In this document: piece after piece, positions 1 through 8,501 of the stretch
Layout of the letters: each line of letters starts with the position of its first letter
Position numbering within the stretch: the stretch's first letter is position 1
NCBI GenBank assembly: GCA_009887095.1
Contig: QXYC01000002.1
Coordinates: 1-41,352, forward strand
Length of the DNA: 41,352 nt
Origin: Candidatus Poseidoniales archaeon
Lineage (GTDB): Archaea > Thermoplasmatota > Poseidoniia > Poseidoniales > Poseidoniaceae
Direction of reading: 5' to 3'
Position numbers and translations under genes: made by a program
Notes under the pieces: generated by a model
Told to the model about the DNA's origin: nothing
The model's database searches: none
Seen by the model: the letters and a program-made list of their open reading frames with translations, nothing else

Positions 1-7
1 GTTTGAT

Positions 8-1063
8 TCACTCCGTGATTTCGTACTTTGAATCGAAGTACGTCGAGATGCCGGGGACATCTTCGATGAGGTTCCCGTAGGATGCGAGGTGTTCGGATGC
101 AGTGGTGGCAGAGATTGCTGGTGTGTTGAGTACGTTTTCCAGAATCGACTTGCCTTCATCCGTGTTTACCATGTCGACCAATGCCGCTTGCACGAGGTTC
201 ATGGTGACTGAATCTGAGGTCTGAGGGTTGTACATCACTGGGTGGGAAGGGGCGTTGCCGTAGGATGGAAGCAGGATGTAATCCGATTCTGGAAGGCACC
301 AGGCTTCATTGGCGGATGCATCTTCGTTGCCACAATAGGCGTTGATCGTTGAATCCTTTGCAAACGCAACATCGCCCACGCCTTCTGACAAACACTTGAC
401 TGCACCACTGTAGGAGTAGTACGGCGTACCTGAATCTGGAATGCTCGCATCTTCATTGAAGAAATTGGTGATGGTGGTTCGGAGGGACTCCACATCATTT
501 GCATCACCGATAACATTTGCATATCCGTTTCCAATCAAGAATCCCATCGGTAAGAGCATGCCTGCGGATTTTAGCCATCCTGTGTGGCACGAGGTTTTTC
601 CAGCCATCAACGAGAATGGGTCAGTGCTTGGATCATCGTCAAGATGGGCTGCGGCAATTTCTGAATCTTTGAGAACAACAGCATGAGCGCTGTAGTAAGT
701 TCGCCCGTCTGATTTTTGATCAGCTGCGAGTGCTTCGAGGCCGTATTGTTGCCATCCGACCCACGCGGCACCGCCATCCATGAATGCAATGTCGGCATTA
801 CCGAAGCGCAGTGCTTGAAGGGCGGCCCCTTCAGAGTCAATTGGATAGAGGGAGACATCCATGTTGAGTGCATCGCCAAGGTAATCCGCAAACTTCTGAG
901 GGTTTTCATCGACGTTTGTGTAATCGTCTTTGATGCTGAAGGCAATCACCAGAGATTCGAGGTCGGAATTATCAGACTCGTCCCCTGCTCCAAGACACCC
1001 GGCAAGTGCGGTCGTTCCAATTAAGAGGGTCATTATCAGGGTTTTTGCAATTTTGTGATCCAT
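8..1063 (-). CDS. PhnD-like ABC transporter substrate-binding lipoprotein
   Basis: A 351-residue predicted solute-binding lipoprotein of the phosphate/phosphite/phosphonate (PhnD-like) family. It would bind ligand outside the membrane and hand it to an ABC permease, which is not in this window but could lie just past the left edge. The N-terminus has a hydrophobic signal segment ending in a lipobox, LAGC, with Cys23 as the lipid-anchor residue. The FGNADIAFMDGG motif matches the ligand-pocket segment of PhnD-type proteins. I chose ATG 1063 because GGAG (1072-1075 on the minus strand) sits 8 bases upstream; a GTG at 1072 is the alternative. Two palindromic sites flank its TATA box, so it is probably tightly regulated, perhaps by a metal-dependent repressor. 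The ligand is therefore open: phosphonate by family, or another scarce nutrient by regulation. Confidence 0.82.
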   Translation of the reverse strand: MDHKIAKTLIMTLLIGTTALAGCLGAGDESDNSDLESLVIAFSIKDDYTNVDENPQKFADYLGDALNMDVSLYPIDSEGAALQALRFGNADIAFMDGGAAWVGWQQYGLEALAADQKSDGRTYYSAHAVVLKDSEIAAAHLDDDPSTDPFSLMAGKTSCHTGWLKSAGMLLPMGFLIGNGYANVIGDANDVESLRTTITNFFNEDASIPDSGTPYYSYSGAVKCLSEGVGDVAFAKDSTINAYCGNEDASANEAWCLPESDYILLPSYGNAPSHPVMYNPQTSDSVTMNLVQAALVDMVNTDEGKSILENVLNTPAISATTASEHLASYGNLIEDVPGISTYFDSKYEITE

Positions 1064-1077
1064 TCCAAGCACTCCGG

Positions 1078-1093
1078 TTTAGGCCGCCCTAAA
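1078..1093. promoter_or_regulatory. Palindromic operator, proximal copy
   Basis: A 16-bp inverted repeat, TTTAGG-N4-CCTAAA with spacer CCGC. It overlaps the expected transcription start of the PhnD-like gene, about 27 bp downstream of the TATA box and directly before GGAG. A protein bound here would block initiation. The half-sites resemble the TTAGG/CCTAA arms of DtxR/IdeR-type metal-repressor boxes, but that link is by likeness only. Confidence 0.72.
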
Positions 1094-1101
1094 AGTCAGC
1101 C

Positions 1102-1111
1102 ATACATATAG
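1102..1111 (-). promoter_or_regulatory. TATA box of the PhnD-like gene
   Basis: CTATATGTAT on the minus strand, lying in the gap between the two palindromes. An archaeal start about 25-27 bp downstream would fall near 1080 and give a leader of about 17 nt containing the GGAG ribosome-binding site. Confidence 0.65.
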
Positions 1112-1127
1112 TTTAGGTCGCCCTAAA
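1112..1127. promoter_or_regulatory. Palindromic operator, distal copy
   Basis: A second 16-bp inverted repeat, TTTAGG-N4-CCTAAA with spacer TCGC, differing from the proximal copy at one spacer base. The copies are 34 bp apart (centre to centre), close to three helical turns. This copy covers the region just upstream of the TATA box where TFB binds. Confidence 0.72.
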
Positions 1128-1143
1128 AATTACAAATTCGGAT

Positions 1144-1149
1144 AAAAAA
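1144..1149 (-). terminator. Oligo-T terminator candidate
   Basis: Six consecutive T on the minus strand, 18 bp after the stop codon of the membrane-protein gene at 1168-2067 and upstream of the PhnD-like promoter. Short T runs are the usual intrinsic termination signal in archaea. It would insulate the regulated gene from read-through. Confidence 0.4.
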
Positions 1150-1167
1150 CAGGCGCATTCCTCGACT

Positions 1168-2067
1168 TCACGCCGCCAGCCATTCCAAGACAAGGGATTC
1201 GGCATATCGGTCGGAAGACAAACCAGGGTGTAGAAGCGGTCGCACGATCACCAACACTTGCAATTCACCCCCGAAGTTCGCCTTTGCCACACACAAAACC
1301 TCGCCGACGCGAGTGCCATCTTCCGAGGTACTCAGGAGGCTTCGTAACTCATAGATACGCATCTCGACACGTTCGTCGACACCTGCCGAGGTTGAGGCAT
1401 ATCGGTGGCTCTCCTCCGCTGAGACGCTGACAAGCGTCATTTGCTCAGGATCGAGTGAAGGCCCTGCCGTTTGTTGATCCAGTAATTCGATGGCTTGACG
1501 CATGCGCTCACTTTCCATTCCAAAAATTGATGCGAGGTCAAGCGCCGATGACGCCGCCCCCCAAACACCGTACTGGTAAGGCAGCCGCATGCTGATTGAT
1601 TGAACTATTTCGACCTCAAAACCGGCTTCATCGGGAAGCATGAGCCAAGTGTATTGCTCACTGGCTGGGTACAATGGAGCGTTTGGATTTTCCTTCAACA
1701 GTGGCTCCCCCCAAGACTCTGGAGCAACGGGTTGCTGAACTGGCACGCACCCACCGAGCAACACCATGAGAACAAGAGAAACGCACAAGACGCCTCTGGT
1801 TTTTTTGTGTTCGCGCCAATCTTCGCGACCCGCTGGACTCAAAACTGAAAGAAGGAGAATCAACGGCATTACAAGCAAAATCCCCCATGGAATGAGCCAC
1901 AACAAGAGGAGGCCGCTTAGAGCTGCATGGATACCAAGCGGTCCCAAAAGTAGGCGGATGGGGCGTTGAGGATCTTCTGCCTCAAGCGGTCGGCGAAGCC
2001 ACCAAACCGCAATGTAGAGCCCTGTAAGAACCAAAATGGTTGGAACAAGGTTCCAAAGTTGGCTCAT
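1168..2067 (-). CDS. Uncharacterised membrane protein with C-terminal ectodomain
   Basis: A 299-residue protein I do not recognise. The first ~105 residues hold about four hydrophobic helices: one near 5-24, a pair around 37-75, and one near 88-105 after a short charged loop. The rest (from about 110) is a soluble, mostly acidic domain with no motif I can name. The last helix ends in LLGGC, which looks like a lipobox but is internal, so lipidation would need an unusual route. ATG 2067 is preferred because GAGGAATTACAGGAACC precedes it; an in-frame GTG at 2109 would add 14 residues. It diverges from the ABC ATPase gene and may share its promoter region. Function unknown. Confidence 0.65.
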   Translation of the reverse strand: MSQLWNLVPTILVLTGLYIAVWWLRRPLEAEDPQRPIRLLLGPLGIHAALSGLLLLWLIPWGILLVMPLILLLSVLSPAGREDWREHKKTRGVLCVSLVLMVLLGGCVPVQQPVAPESWGEPLLKENPNAPLYPASEQYTWLMLPDEAGFEVEIVQSISMRLPYQYGVWGAASSALDLASIFGMESERMRQAIELLDQQTAGPSLDPEQMTLVSVSAEESHRYASTSAGVDERVEMRIYELRSLLSTSEDGTRVGEVLCVAKANFGGELQVLVIVRPLLHPGLSSDRYAESLVLEWLAA

Positions 2068-2124
2068 GGTTCCTGTAATTCCTCGATGGTGAAGAGCATT
2101 GGGGTGCACATGTCATTTGAACGG

Positions 2125-2131
2125 TATATTG
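2125..2131. promoter_or_regulatory. Shared divergent TATA-like element
   Basis: TATATTG on the plus strand (CAATATA on the minus) lies between the divergent genes starting at 2067 and 2158. On the plus strand it is about 30 bp before the ATG at 2158, which suggests a leaderless or nearly leaderless mRNA. On the minus strand a start near 2098 would leave a ~30-nt leader containing GAGG. Confidence 0.45.
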
Positions 2132-2157
2132 TCAAGCCATGACCTCTAGGCCGTCTC

Positions 2158-3177
2158 ATGGAGGGGGCGGCTTTGGAACTCGATGCTGTGACCTTTCGTC
2201 ACATGGTCAGCGCACCCGCTCCCCTTCGCCCATGGAAAAAGCGATTCGGGCCCGGTGTATTCGAGGTCTCGTTGAGGCTTCAACCGGGACAGATTCTTGG
2301 CCTGGTGGGCCCAAATGGTGCTGGTAAAACAACGCTTCTTCGTACGATCGCAGGCATCCTCCCGATTCAAGGTGGCCAGTTGGTCCACATCACCCCTAAC
2401 GAACGCATCCCCTTGGAAACAAACGAACTGAGATCCCTCGTTGGCCACATGCCTGAACAAGTGAGATGGCAAGGAACACAATCGGTGCATGATGCCTTGA
2501 TGGAACTTGCCGAGATGCGGGGCATTGAACAAAAAAAGGTCGATGGATTGCTGAAACTGGTAGGTCTCTCAAGCCGGATGGAGGGGCCACTCTCCGGGCT
2601 CAGTCAAGGCATGCGACAACGCTTGACACTTGCAGCATCATTGCTCGGCTCTCCAAAGTATCTCCTGCTTGATGAACCACTCAATGGGCTTGACCCGGTT
2701 GCAGCAGCAGCCTTTGTGAAATTACTCCATCAATTGAAACACAAAGGCGTCGCCATTGTCATCTCCTCGCATCAAGTTGCAGGGTTGCAGGAAATTACAG
2801 ACCGCATCGCCTTGATGCATCGTGGCCAATTGCTTGCCTGTGACCGACTTGATGTCATGGCCGAATCACTCGGTTTGAACTCCAAAATCATCGTCACAGG
2901 GCACGGAACCTTGCCCGATGTCTCGTGGTGCACTGCCATACAAGGGGAGCCGGTGGACACAGATGGCGGTTGGTCAGTGGATTTGGTTGATGACGGAACT
3001 GCTTCAATTGAAGCGTTCATCGAACGAGGCATTGCTCTGCAAACATGGACACCAAAACATCCTGGAATCGTTGAGATGCTCTGCGCAGCAACTGGCATGG
3101 AAATCGATGAAATCGGGCTCGACATCGCTTCACCATCCTTGCTCCCTCATCGACGGATTGGTGGTGAGGAAGAGTGA
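2158..3177 (+). CDS. ABC transporter ATP-binding protein
   Basis: A 339-residue ATPase subunit of an ABC transporter, acting on the cytoplasmic face to power the permease encoded next. Visible motifs are Walker A GPNGAGKTT (51-59), signature LSQGMRQRL (148-156), Walker B YLLLDEP (168-174) and the switch His in SSH (203-205). The domain layout (ATPase first, then ~120 residues of C-terminal extension) is that of ABC-2/CcmA-type exporters. The stop overlaps the permease start by 4 bp (GTGA), so the two are translationally coupled. A TATA-like element about 30 bp upstream suggests a leaderless start. The substrate cannot be read from the sequence; the secreted protein encoded just downstream may be related to it. 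Confidence 0.9.
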   Translation: MEGAALELDAVTFRHMVSAPAPLRPWKKRFGPGVFEVSLRLQPGQILGLVGPNGAGKTTLLRTIAGILPIQGGQLVHITPNERIPLETNELRSLVGHMPEQVRWQGTQSVHDALMELAEMRGIEQKKVDGLLKLVGLSSRMEGPLSGLSQGMRQRLTLAASLLGSPKYLLLDEPLNGLDPVAAAAFVKLLHQLKHKGVAIVISSHQVAGLQEITDRIALMHRGQLLACDRLDVMAESLGLNSKIIVTGHGTLPDVSWCTAIQGEPVDTDGGWSVDLVDDGTASIEAFIERGIALQTWTPKHPGIVEMLCAATGMEIDEIGLDIASPSLLPHRRIGGEEE

Positions 3178-4004
3178 ACGACCTACAGCGAATTCTAGCT
3201 CTTTCGAATCGAGTGTTTAGGGGCAGAATACAATCGACTCGAACTCTGATTATGCTGCCTATTTTGGTCCTCTTCCTACCTGGAATGGCGTGGGGTTTCT
3301 CTGACCCGAACATCATTTTGCCAGGCGGTCACCAACCGGATGAACCGATGGAGGTGCTGTTCTATGCAAGTCTCGGCGTTGTTTTTGGTGCAACGATGTG
3401 CGCCGTATTGCTGGCGTTTGATGGAGTCAGCAAGGATCGGGCAAGTGGTGTGTTCGAACTACGACTTGCCCAACCAATGCCTCGCACGCATCAAGCACTG
3501 GCTCTTCTCCTCGGGACGTGGCAAGCCATCTTCGTACCTGTAGCATTGCTCATCCTTGCATCCATCTGCGTCATTCGATATCGGCTCGGCGAGTGGGCAT
3601 CAATAGCCGATCTCAGCGTTCATTTGGCAGCAACTGCACTCATCCTGTACTGGTATGTTGTGTTCACACTTCTGGCATCATCAAGAACAAAAGACCAAGG
3701 TACTGCGATTGCCTTTGGTGTTGGCATGTGGTTCCTCTTCACATTCCTTTGGGCATTGGTGACCACGATGGTGGCCTATGCTTCTGGGGTGAGCATTGGC
3801 GAGCAAAATGATGCCCAATGGCTTGCGCTGGAAGGTGCTTTGGATTTGCTCTCACCAAATGGAGTGTACCATCACCTTCTGGAAACACGACTCATCGAAA
3901 TTGACCGAGGTATTGCCGGCTGGCAATCATGGGCAATGGCGATTGTATGGACTGTTCTCCCGACGTGGTGGTTCGTTCGGAGAATGAATCAACTCCAACC
4001 ATAA
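3174..4004 (+). CDS. ABC-2 type transporter permease
   Basis: A 276-residue integral membrane protein with about six hydrophobic helices (roughly 22-43, 60-85, 108-130, 145-165, 172-200 and 250-268), the layout of ABC-2 family export permeases. The GTG start lies inside the stop codon of the preceding ATPase gene (GTGA overlap), so the two subunits are almost certainly made together. A charged segment with SKDRASGVFELRL between helices 2 and 3 is typical of this family (the ATPase-facing coupling loop). Substrate unknown. Confidence 0.85.
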   Translation: MNDLQRILALSNRVFRGRIQSTRTLIMLPILVLFLPGMAWGFSDPNIILPGGHQPDEPMEVLFYASLGVVFGATMCAVLLAFDGVSKDRASGVFELRLAQPMPRTHQALALLLGTWQAIFVPVALLILASICVIRYRLGEWASIADLSVHLAATALILYWYVVFTLLASSRTKDQGTAIAFGVGMWFLFTFLWALVTTMVAYASGVSIGEQNDAQWLALEGALDLLSPNGVYHHLLETRLIEIDRGIAGWQSWAMAIVWTVLPTWWFVRRMNQLQP

Positions 4005-4091
4005 TGGGTGGCCTTTGGGGGTCAAAGAGTCCAATGCGAGACCTGCTTTGGAGGCGAAGTCTCTTTGAGACAAGACGACACCGCAGAAAGC

Positions 4092-6062
4092 ATGGCCAGA
4101 CCTCGTTTCGCCCAGACCGCCACCGCATTGACAATCGTGATCTTGTTTTTGTTCATGGCATCATCATCCTTTGTGACCTCCCCTTCGTTCGAAGACAGTA
4201 ACTCAGATTCCCAAACAAGTGCCCGCCAAGGCTCCCTCGATGTGGATTGTACAGGTTACAAATTCGAGGATCTTTTTGACTACAATTATGCCTCGTTCGA
4301 CATCCTCCTCGGCGATGATTGGGCAACGGCGCAAATGAGTGCCGTTGCATATGTCAACGGAAGCAACTCGGCCACGGTTCGTGAGAACCTCGACGAACTG
4401 TTCGATGGCACGCCAGGCGGCAACAACTCATGGATGAGCACGGACGAGCGTGAAGCTGTCCGAGCGATTGGCCCTGAGTGCATCGCCGACATGGACACGC
4501 GAATCGGAATCCGTGAAGGGCTGCCACATCGCGGCGGCGTCGACTGGAACGACCTCGAATTCGTCAAAGATGGCATCGCTCTCGACGAGGTGAACTTGGT
4601 ACCCGAAAACCATGCAGAAGAGCGAGATTGTCAAGACTTGCTTGCTTCGTCAGACTGCAAGGAAGTGCCAGTCACCATCACTGATGATCTTCAAATCCTC
4701 ATGTTCACCAAGGAAGATGAAACCCACAATGTTCGCTTTGACCAACTACCAAACAGCGGCTCGTCAAACTTCACGCTGGCCCTCAATGTAACAAACATGA
4801 GCAGCGCTGGGCTCGTGCTGACCTTCCCTCAACTCCAAGGCTTGCGCATGGTCAACTCCTCAATTCAAGACGATAATCAAGAAAGTACAGCCATGCCCGC
4901 ACCAGTGGCAGAGTACCTCCCCGATGGTCGACTTCGAGTCACTCAAGAAGTCAGTTACATGGCAAGCGAATACCCGATCATTCGAAATTTGTTCCTTGAT
5001 TTCACAACTCAAGCACCGGAAACAAACGAAATTCCAGAATGGACTGCTGACGCCCCTGTTGATGGGACGGTGATTCCATACACCGTCGGCACCCGAACCC
5101 TTGTTGACGGCGAAATCACTGCAGCCTGGGCCACCGATGACAGCGGTTGGGCCTTGGATTGTGACTTCGGTGAGCAAACGCCATCCGACCTGTGGACCGC
5201 TGGATTAACAGAAGACGGTGCCCTGTTCTTAGACGGACCAGATGCACCCGCTGCCGACGAGTCCGTGAATGCAGAATGCAGCGTCGTCGATCCATTCGGT
5301 GCGACATCTGTTGAGACACGTAACTGGTCCTTTGCACAGCCGTTCACAGCTGAGGCAGTGATTTCTGAAGCCGGCGATGCTGTTGAATTTACGGTGACTC
5401 CCACAGGTGCTGTCAGCGAACTTTCAATTAGCGCCCATGCACACCAATCCAACTCAATGGGGGAAATGCGCATGGCCACCCTTGCAACAGCACCTTCAAC
5501 ACTTGCCCTTCCAATGGATGGTCTCGGACCTGGCATGGTGATGGTCATGGGGCAAGCACAGTCGAGCGGCATGCTCGATTACGCTTTCATGCTCGACTTT
5601 GGACTGCAAAAGGCGAGTGCACCTCCAGTGATTGACGTAGATGTAAACCTCGACGGCACGAACGCCACTTGGGATGCAAGTTACCTCAAATTCACACTCC
5701 AAGGAAAGGTGCTCGATCCCGATGGTGAAGCAGTGGAGATGTCCCTCTCCTTGTGTGGCCGCACCACCAATGACTTTGTTCGATCTGGACCCGCTTGGGA
5801 AATCGATGTCAACATCGTATCTTGCTCTTCTCAAAATCCACCTGTGACTGTGTACGATATCACCCTCGTGGCCACAGACGAATCCGGAACGATGACCACC
5901 TTGCAAGTGATGGTTCCAGACCCCTATGCAGCCTCCGATGACGACCCTGTCTCAGAACCAGGTGTCGTGGATGAGGAAGGCCTACCAGCAGCCTCCCTGA
6001 TGGCAACATTGGCAGTCGCTCTGTTCGGGGCCGCTGTTGTAAGCAGAGGAAAAGACGAGTGA
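4092..6062 (+). CDS. Secreted or surface protein anchored at both ends
   Basis: A 656-residue protein with a hydrophobic N-terminal helix (about 10-28) and a hydrophobic C-terminal segment followed by RGKDE, so most of the chain should lie outside the cell, held by the C-terminal helix. The ectodomain is acidic, Asn/Ser/Thr-rich with several N-x-S/T sequons, and has paired cysteines spread along it. The second half contains repeated beta-strand-like stretches resembling immunoglobulin-like folds, but I cannot name a family. ATG 4092 is chosen because the hydrophobic signal follows it; the open frame extends to a GTG at 4008. It lies 87 bp after the ABC permease gene on the same strand, so it may be a partner or cargo of that transporter (inference only). 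Confidence 0.7.
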   Translation: MARPRFAQTATALTIVILFLFMASSSFVTSPSFEDSNSDSQTSARQGSLDVDCTGYKFEDLFDYNYASFDILLGDDWATAQMSAVAYVNGSNSATVRENLDELFDGTPGGNNSWMSTDEREAVRAIGPECIADMDTRIGIREGLPHRGGVDWNDLEFVKDGIALDEVNLVPENHAEERDCQDLLASSDCKEVPVTITDDLQILMFTKEDETHNVRFDQLPNSGSSNFTLALNVTNMSSAGLVLTFPQLQGLRMVNSSIQDDNQESTAMPAPVAEYLPDGRLRVTQEVSYMASEYPIIRNLFLDFTTQAPETNEIPEWTADAPVDGTVIPYTVGTRTLVDGEITAAWATDDSGWALDCDFGEQTPSDLWTAGLTEDGALFLDGPDAPAADESVNAECSVVDPFGATSVETRNWSFAQPFTAEAVISEAGDAVEFTVTPTGAVSELSISAHAHQSNSMGEMRMATLATAPSTLALPMDGLGPGMVMVMGQAQSSGMLDYAFMLDFGLQKASAPPVIDVDVNLDGTNATWDASYLKFTLQGKVLDPDGEAVEMSLSLCGRTTNDFVRSGPAWEIDVNIVSCSSQNPPVTVYDITLVATDESGTMTTLQVMVPDPYAASDDDPVSEPGVVDEEGLPAASLMATLAVALFGAAVVSRGKDE

Positions 6063-6121
6063 TTTTGGCTACCGGCACCCTCAAGAGGGGACGGTGAGCC
6101 CATTGAGTTGAGAGTGAGGGC

Positions 6122-7441
6122 ATGTTTGCAGGCACCATTGAGTCGTTAAGCCACGAAGGTGGCCTGTTGGTGTCCTTTACAGGCTCCTCCCCAGCCCTCG
6201 AATCGATCATCATCAACCAAGCAACTGGTGATTACATCGGCAAGGTTGACGCCGTTCTTGGAAACACAAATGCACCCCTTGCGCACGTTGCTCATCTCGA
6301 CAGAAAACTCGACATTCCAAGCCTCGTTGGAATCGAAGTAAACATTCGACCAAAGAAGGTCAAGGAAGACCGAAACTTCGGCGACCGAAACAATGGTCGC
6401 AGCAACGACCGACGTGGAAACGATCGAGGTGGACGTTTCGACCGAAATGACCGTGGAGGTCGATTTGACCGAAACGATCGAGGTGGACGATTTGAGCGCA
6501 ATGACCGTAGAAACAACGGCGGTGATTGGGATTGCCCCAAGTGCAACAACAATAATTTCGCTTTCAGGGATGAATGCAACCGATGCGGCGAACCAAGAGG
6601 AAACGGTGGTGGCCGGTCAAACAACAGAGGATTCCAACGCCGAGACGACCGACGTGGTGGCGACCGATTTGGTGGCAATGACCGACGTGGTGGCGACCGA
6701 AGAGGAAACGACCGATCGAATAATCGAATGGATGGCGACTGGGATTGCCCCAAGTGCCACAACGACAACTTTGCATGGCGAACTGAATGCAACAAGTGTG
6801 GAGCGCCAAAGGCCGGTGGCCAAGGGCGGCCTCCTCGCAGAGACGACCGAAGAGGGGGTGACCGATTTGGTGGCAATGACCGACGTGGTGGCGACCGAAG
6901 AGGAAACGACCGACGGGGCGGAGAAGTGTTCAACGACAACGACTGGGATTGCCCTCAATGCAACAACTCCAATTTCGCATTCCGTCAGGAATGCAACCGA
7001 TGTGGATTGCCCCGTAGCGGCGGTCAATCCCGCCCTCGTCGAGACGATCGACGTGGTGGCGACCGTAATGGCGGCAGCAGATTTGGCGGCAATGACCGAC
7101 GTGGTGGCGACCGGAGAGGTGGCGATGACCGACGGGGCGGCGACCGAAGAGGTGGCAGCAGATTTGGCGGCGATGACCGACGTGGTGGCGACCGAAGAGG
7201 TGGCGATGACCGACGTGGTGGCGACCGAAGAGGTGGCGATGACCGACGGGGCGGCGACCGAAGAGGTGGCGATGACCGACGGGGCGGCGATGACCGACGT
7301 GGTGGCGACAGCCGACCTCCTCGTCGTGAACCTCGTGAACAACGCGAACCCCGGGAATTCCGAAAAGCTCGTGGCAAAGGATCTGGGCATGCTCACAACC
7401 GACCACCTCGTGATTTGATGGGTCGAGATCGAGAAGATTGA
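6122..7441 (+). CDS. Gar1-like H/ACA RNP protein with RanBP2 zinc fingers and RGG tail
   Basis: A 439-residue protein. Residues 1-80 align by eye with archaeal Gar1, the H/ACA RNP subunit that helps Cbf5 pseudouridylate rRNA: a GTIESLS start, then [11 protein letters not shown] (37-47), NAP (50-52) and a closing VGIEVNI strand (69-75). Three zinc fingers of the RanBP2 type follow at about 136-156, 207-227 and 275-295, each W-D-C-P-x-C ... N-F-A ... C-N-x-C-G. In known members this fold binds single-stranded RNA. Linkers and tail are Arg/Gly/Asp-rich ([21 protein letters not shown] repeats). Eukaryotic GAR1 has Gly/Arg-rich arms, whereas archaeal Gar1 normally lacks both arms and zinc fingers. 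GTGAGG before the ATG is the likely ribosome-binding site. The Gar1 call is the least certain part; an unrelated RNA-binding beta-barrel is possible. Confidence 0.72.
   Translation: MFAGTIESLSHEGGLLVSFTGSSPALESIIINQATGDYIGKVDAVLGNTNAPLAHVAHLDRKLDIPSLVGIEVNIRPKKVKEDRNFGDRNNGRSNDRRGNDRGGRFDRNDRGGRFDRNDRGGRFERNDRRNNGGDWDCPKCNNNNFAFRDECNRCGEPRGNGGGRSNNRGFQRRDDRRGGDRFGGNDRRGGDRRGNDRSNNRMDGDWDCPKCHNDNFAWRTECNKCGAPKAGGQGRPPRRDDRRGGDRFGGNDRRGGDRRGNDRRGGEVFNDNDWDCPQCNNSNFAFRQECNRCGLPRSGGQSRPRRDDRRGGDRNGGSRFGGNDRRGGDRRGGDDRRGGDRRGGSRFGGDDRRGGDRRGGDDRRGGDRRGGDDRRGGDRRGGDDRRGGDDRRGGDSRPPRREPREQREPREFRKARGKGSGHAHNRPPRDLMGRDRED
6370..7320 (+). repeat. Low-complexity repeats coding Arg/Gly/Asp
   Basis: Degenerate units built from GACCGACGTGGTGGC and GACCGAAGAGGTGGC recur through the linkers and are nearly perfect at about 7020-7315, where they encode DRRGGD. 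They create long open frames on both strands that are not genes. The unit number is likely to vary between strains by slippage. Confidence 0.8.
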
Positions 7442-7463
7442 ATTCGTGACGAAGGTGTGTCAA

Positions 7464-8501
7464 ATGGGCGCTGAAGAACACTACCTCGATGCAGTTGAAG
7501 CCTACGACCTTGGAAACCTCGAGGAAGCCTACAAATCTGCTCGCCTTGCTGTTAAAGAAGACCCCATGCATGTAGATGCTTGGCAATTATGCGCAGAGGC
7601 AGCCTTGCCTCCAAAGGGTGAGAAACCAACTCTGAAACAAACAGCTCAATCGCTGTCAGCAGTCAAGAAGATCATCGCCATTGATCCTGCACGAACTGCG
7701 ATGTGGTTCCTTGGAGGACGTTTGTTGAGCGACGAACTCGGATTGCTTGATGAAGCACTTGCTTGGTGGCAACAACTCCGTCACCACATGCCGATGGAAG
7801 TAACACCTTTGGTCGAACAAGCCACACTGCTTGCCGATATGGGACTTTACACAGAAGCACGGTATAGACTCGAAGCCATCACCGACGAGAACATGGACGT
7901 CAGTGGGCAACAGTACGCCAAGATTAGCCAACTTCACGGCATGGTCATGGCTGCTTCAATGCAAGACGAACGAGAATTCTTCAAGCCCTGGGAAAAGCAC
8001 CACAATGGCTGGGGTGCAATCGAACTGAAGATGAGGAAACCTCCAGTTTCCGAGAGTTTTCTCTTCATGACCACAACGGTCCCAATTCTGTTGATTGAGG
8101 TCCTGTTCTCAAATCGATTTGTCGAACAAGGATGGGGTGGATTCTGCCTTACGACCTTGATGATTTTCGCCACAGTGCTGATTGGAATGCGATTCAGCCG
8201 TCGCATCTTCAGGAGGGTCAACCGACCGGCGTTCAACCTATTGCGAGCAATGAATTTCGAAGCATCGAGTGGTTACGTCGTCATATCTGAAGACATACGA
8301 ACCTCGGTCCTCTATGTCTACATCATGCAACGCAAGCCAAAGGCATGGCAAGAGCGCATGCTGAAAATCATCGAAGACAACACAAAGCTCCCCGGTGGCT
8401 GGAAGCACAACCTGCCTGATTTTGAGTCCCACTTAGAGGATCTTGGATTTATCGAAGAAGCTGATGAAGAACATTTCCAACAATGGAATGAAGAAGAGTA
8501 A
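7464..8501 (+). CDS. TPR-repeat membrane protein
   Basis: A 345-residue protein. The first ~185 residues are helical with TPR-like repeats (for example ALxxxG/EEAYKSARLAVKEDP around 10-35 and LADMGLYTEARYRL near 125). Two hydrophobic helices follow near 198-218 and 226-246, then a ~95-residue cytoplasm-type domain ending in acidic residues. TPRs usually mediate protein contacts, so a scaffold role at the membrane is plausible, but no enzymatic motif is seen. ATG 7464 is chosen because GAAGGTG lies 7 bases upstream; a GTG at 7446 is in frame. It starts 22 bp after the Gar1-like gene and could be co-transcribed with it. Confidence 0.68.
   Translation: MGAEEHYLDAVEAYDLGNLEEAYKSARLAVKEDPMHVDAWQLCAEAALPPKGEKPTLKQTAQSLSAVKKIIAIDPARTAMWFLGGRLLSDELGLLDEALAWWQQLRHHMPMEVTPLVEQATLLADMGLYTEARYRLEAITDENMDVSGQQYAKISQLHGMVMAASMQDEREFFKPWEKHHNGWGAIELKMRKPPVSESFLFMTTTVPILLIEVLFSNRFVEQGWGGFCLTTLMIFATVLIGMRFSRRIFRRVNRPAFNLLRAMNFEASSGYVVISEDIRTSVLYVYIMQRKPKAWQERMLKIIEDNTKLPGGWKHNLPDFESHLEDLGFIEEADEEHFQQWNEEE

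Noticed and set aside
1700-1760. LLGGC as a lipoprotein cleavage site
   Set aside because: It lies after several membrane helices, about 100 residues into the protein, so it is unlikely to be a signal peptidase II site.
6600-7320. Regular repeats that could suggest a CRISPR array
   Set aside because: Units are short, degenerate, contiguous and in frame with the Gly/Arg/Asp tail; there are no unique spacers and no cas genes.
6292-7586. Several long open frames on both strands (Ser/Arg/Pro-rich or Val/Thr/Ala-rich) across the zinc-finger gene
   Set aside because: They are frame shadows of the GGCGACCGACGTGGT-type repeats; only the plus-strand frame from 6122 gives recognisable domains.
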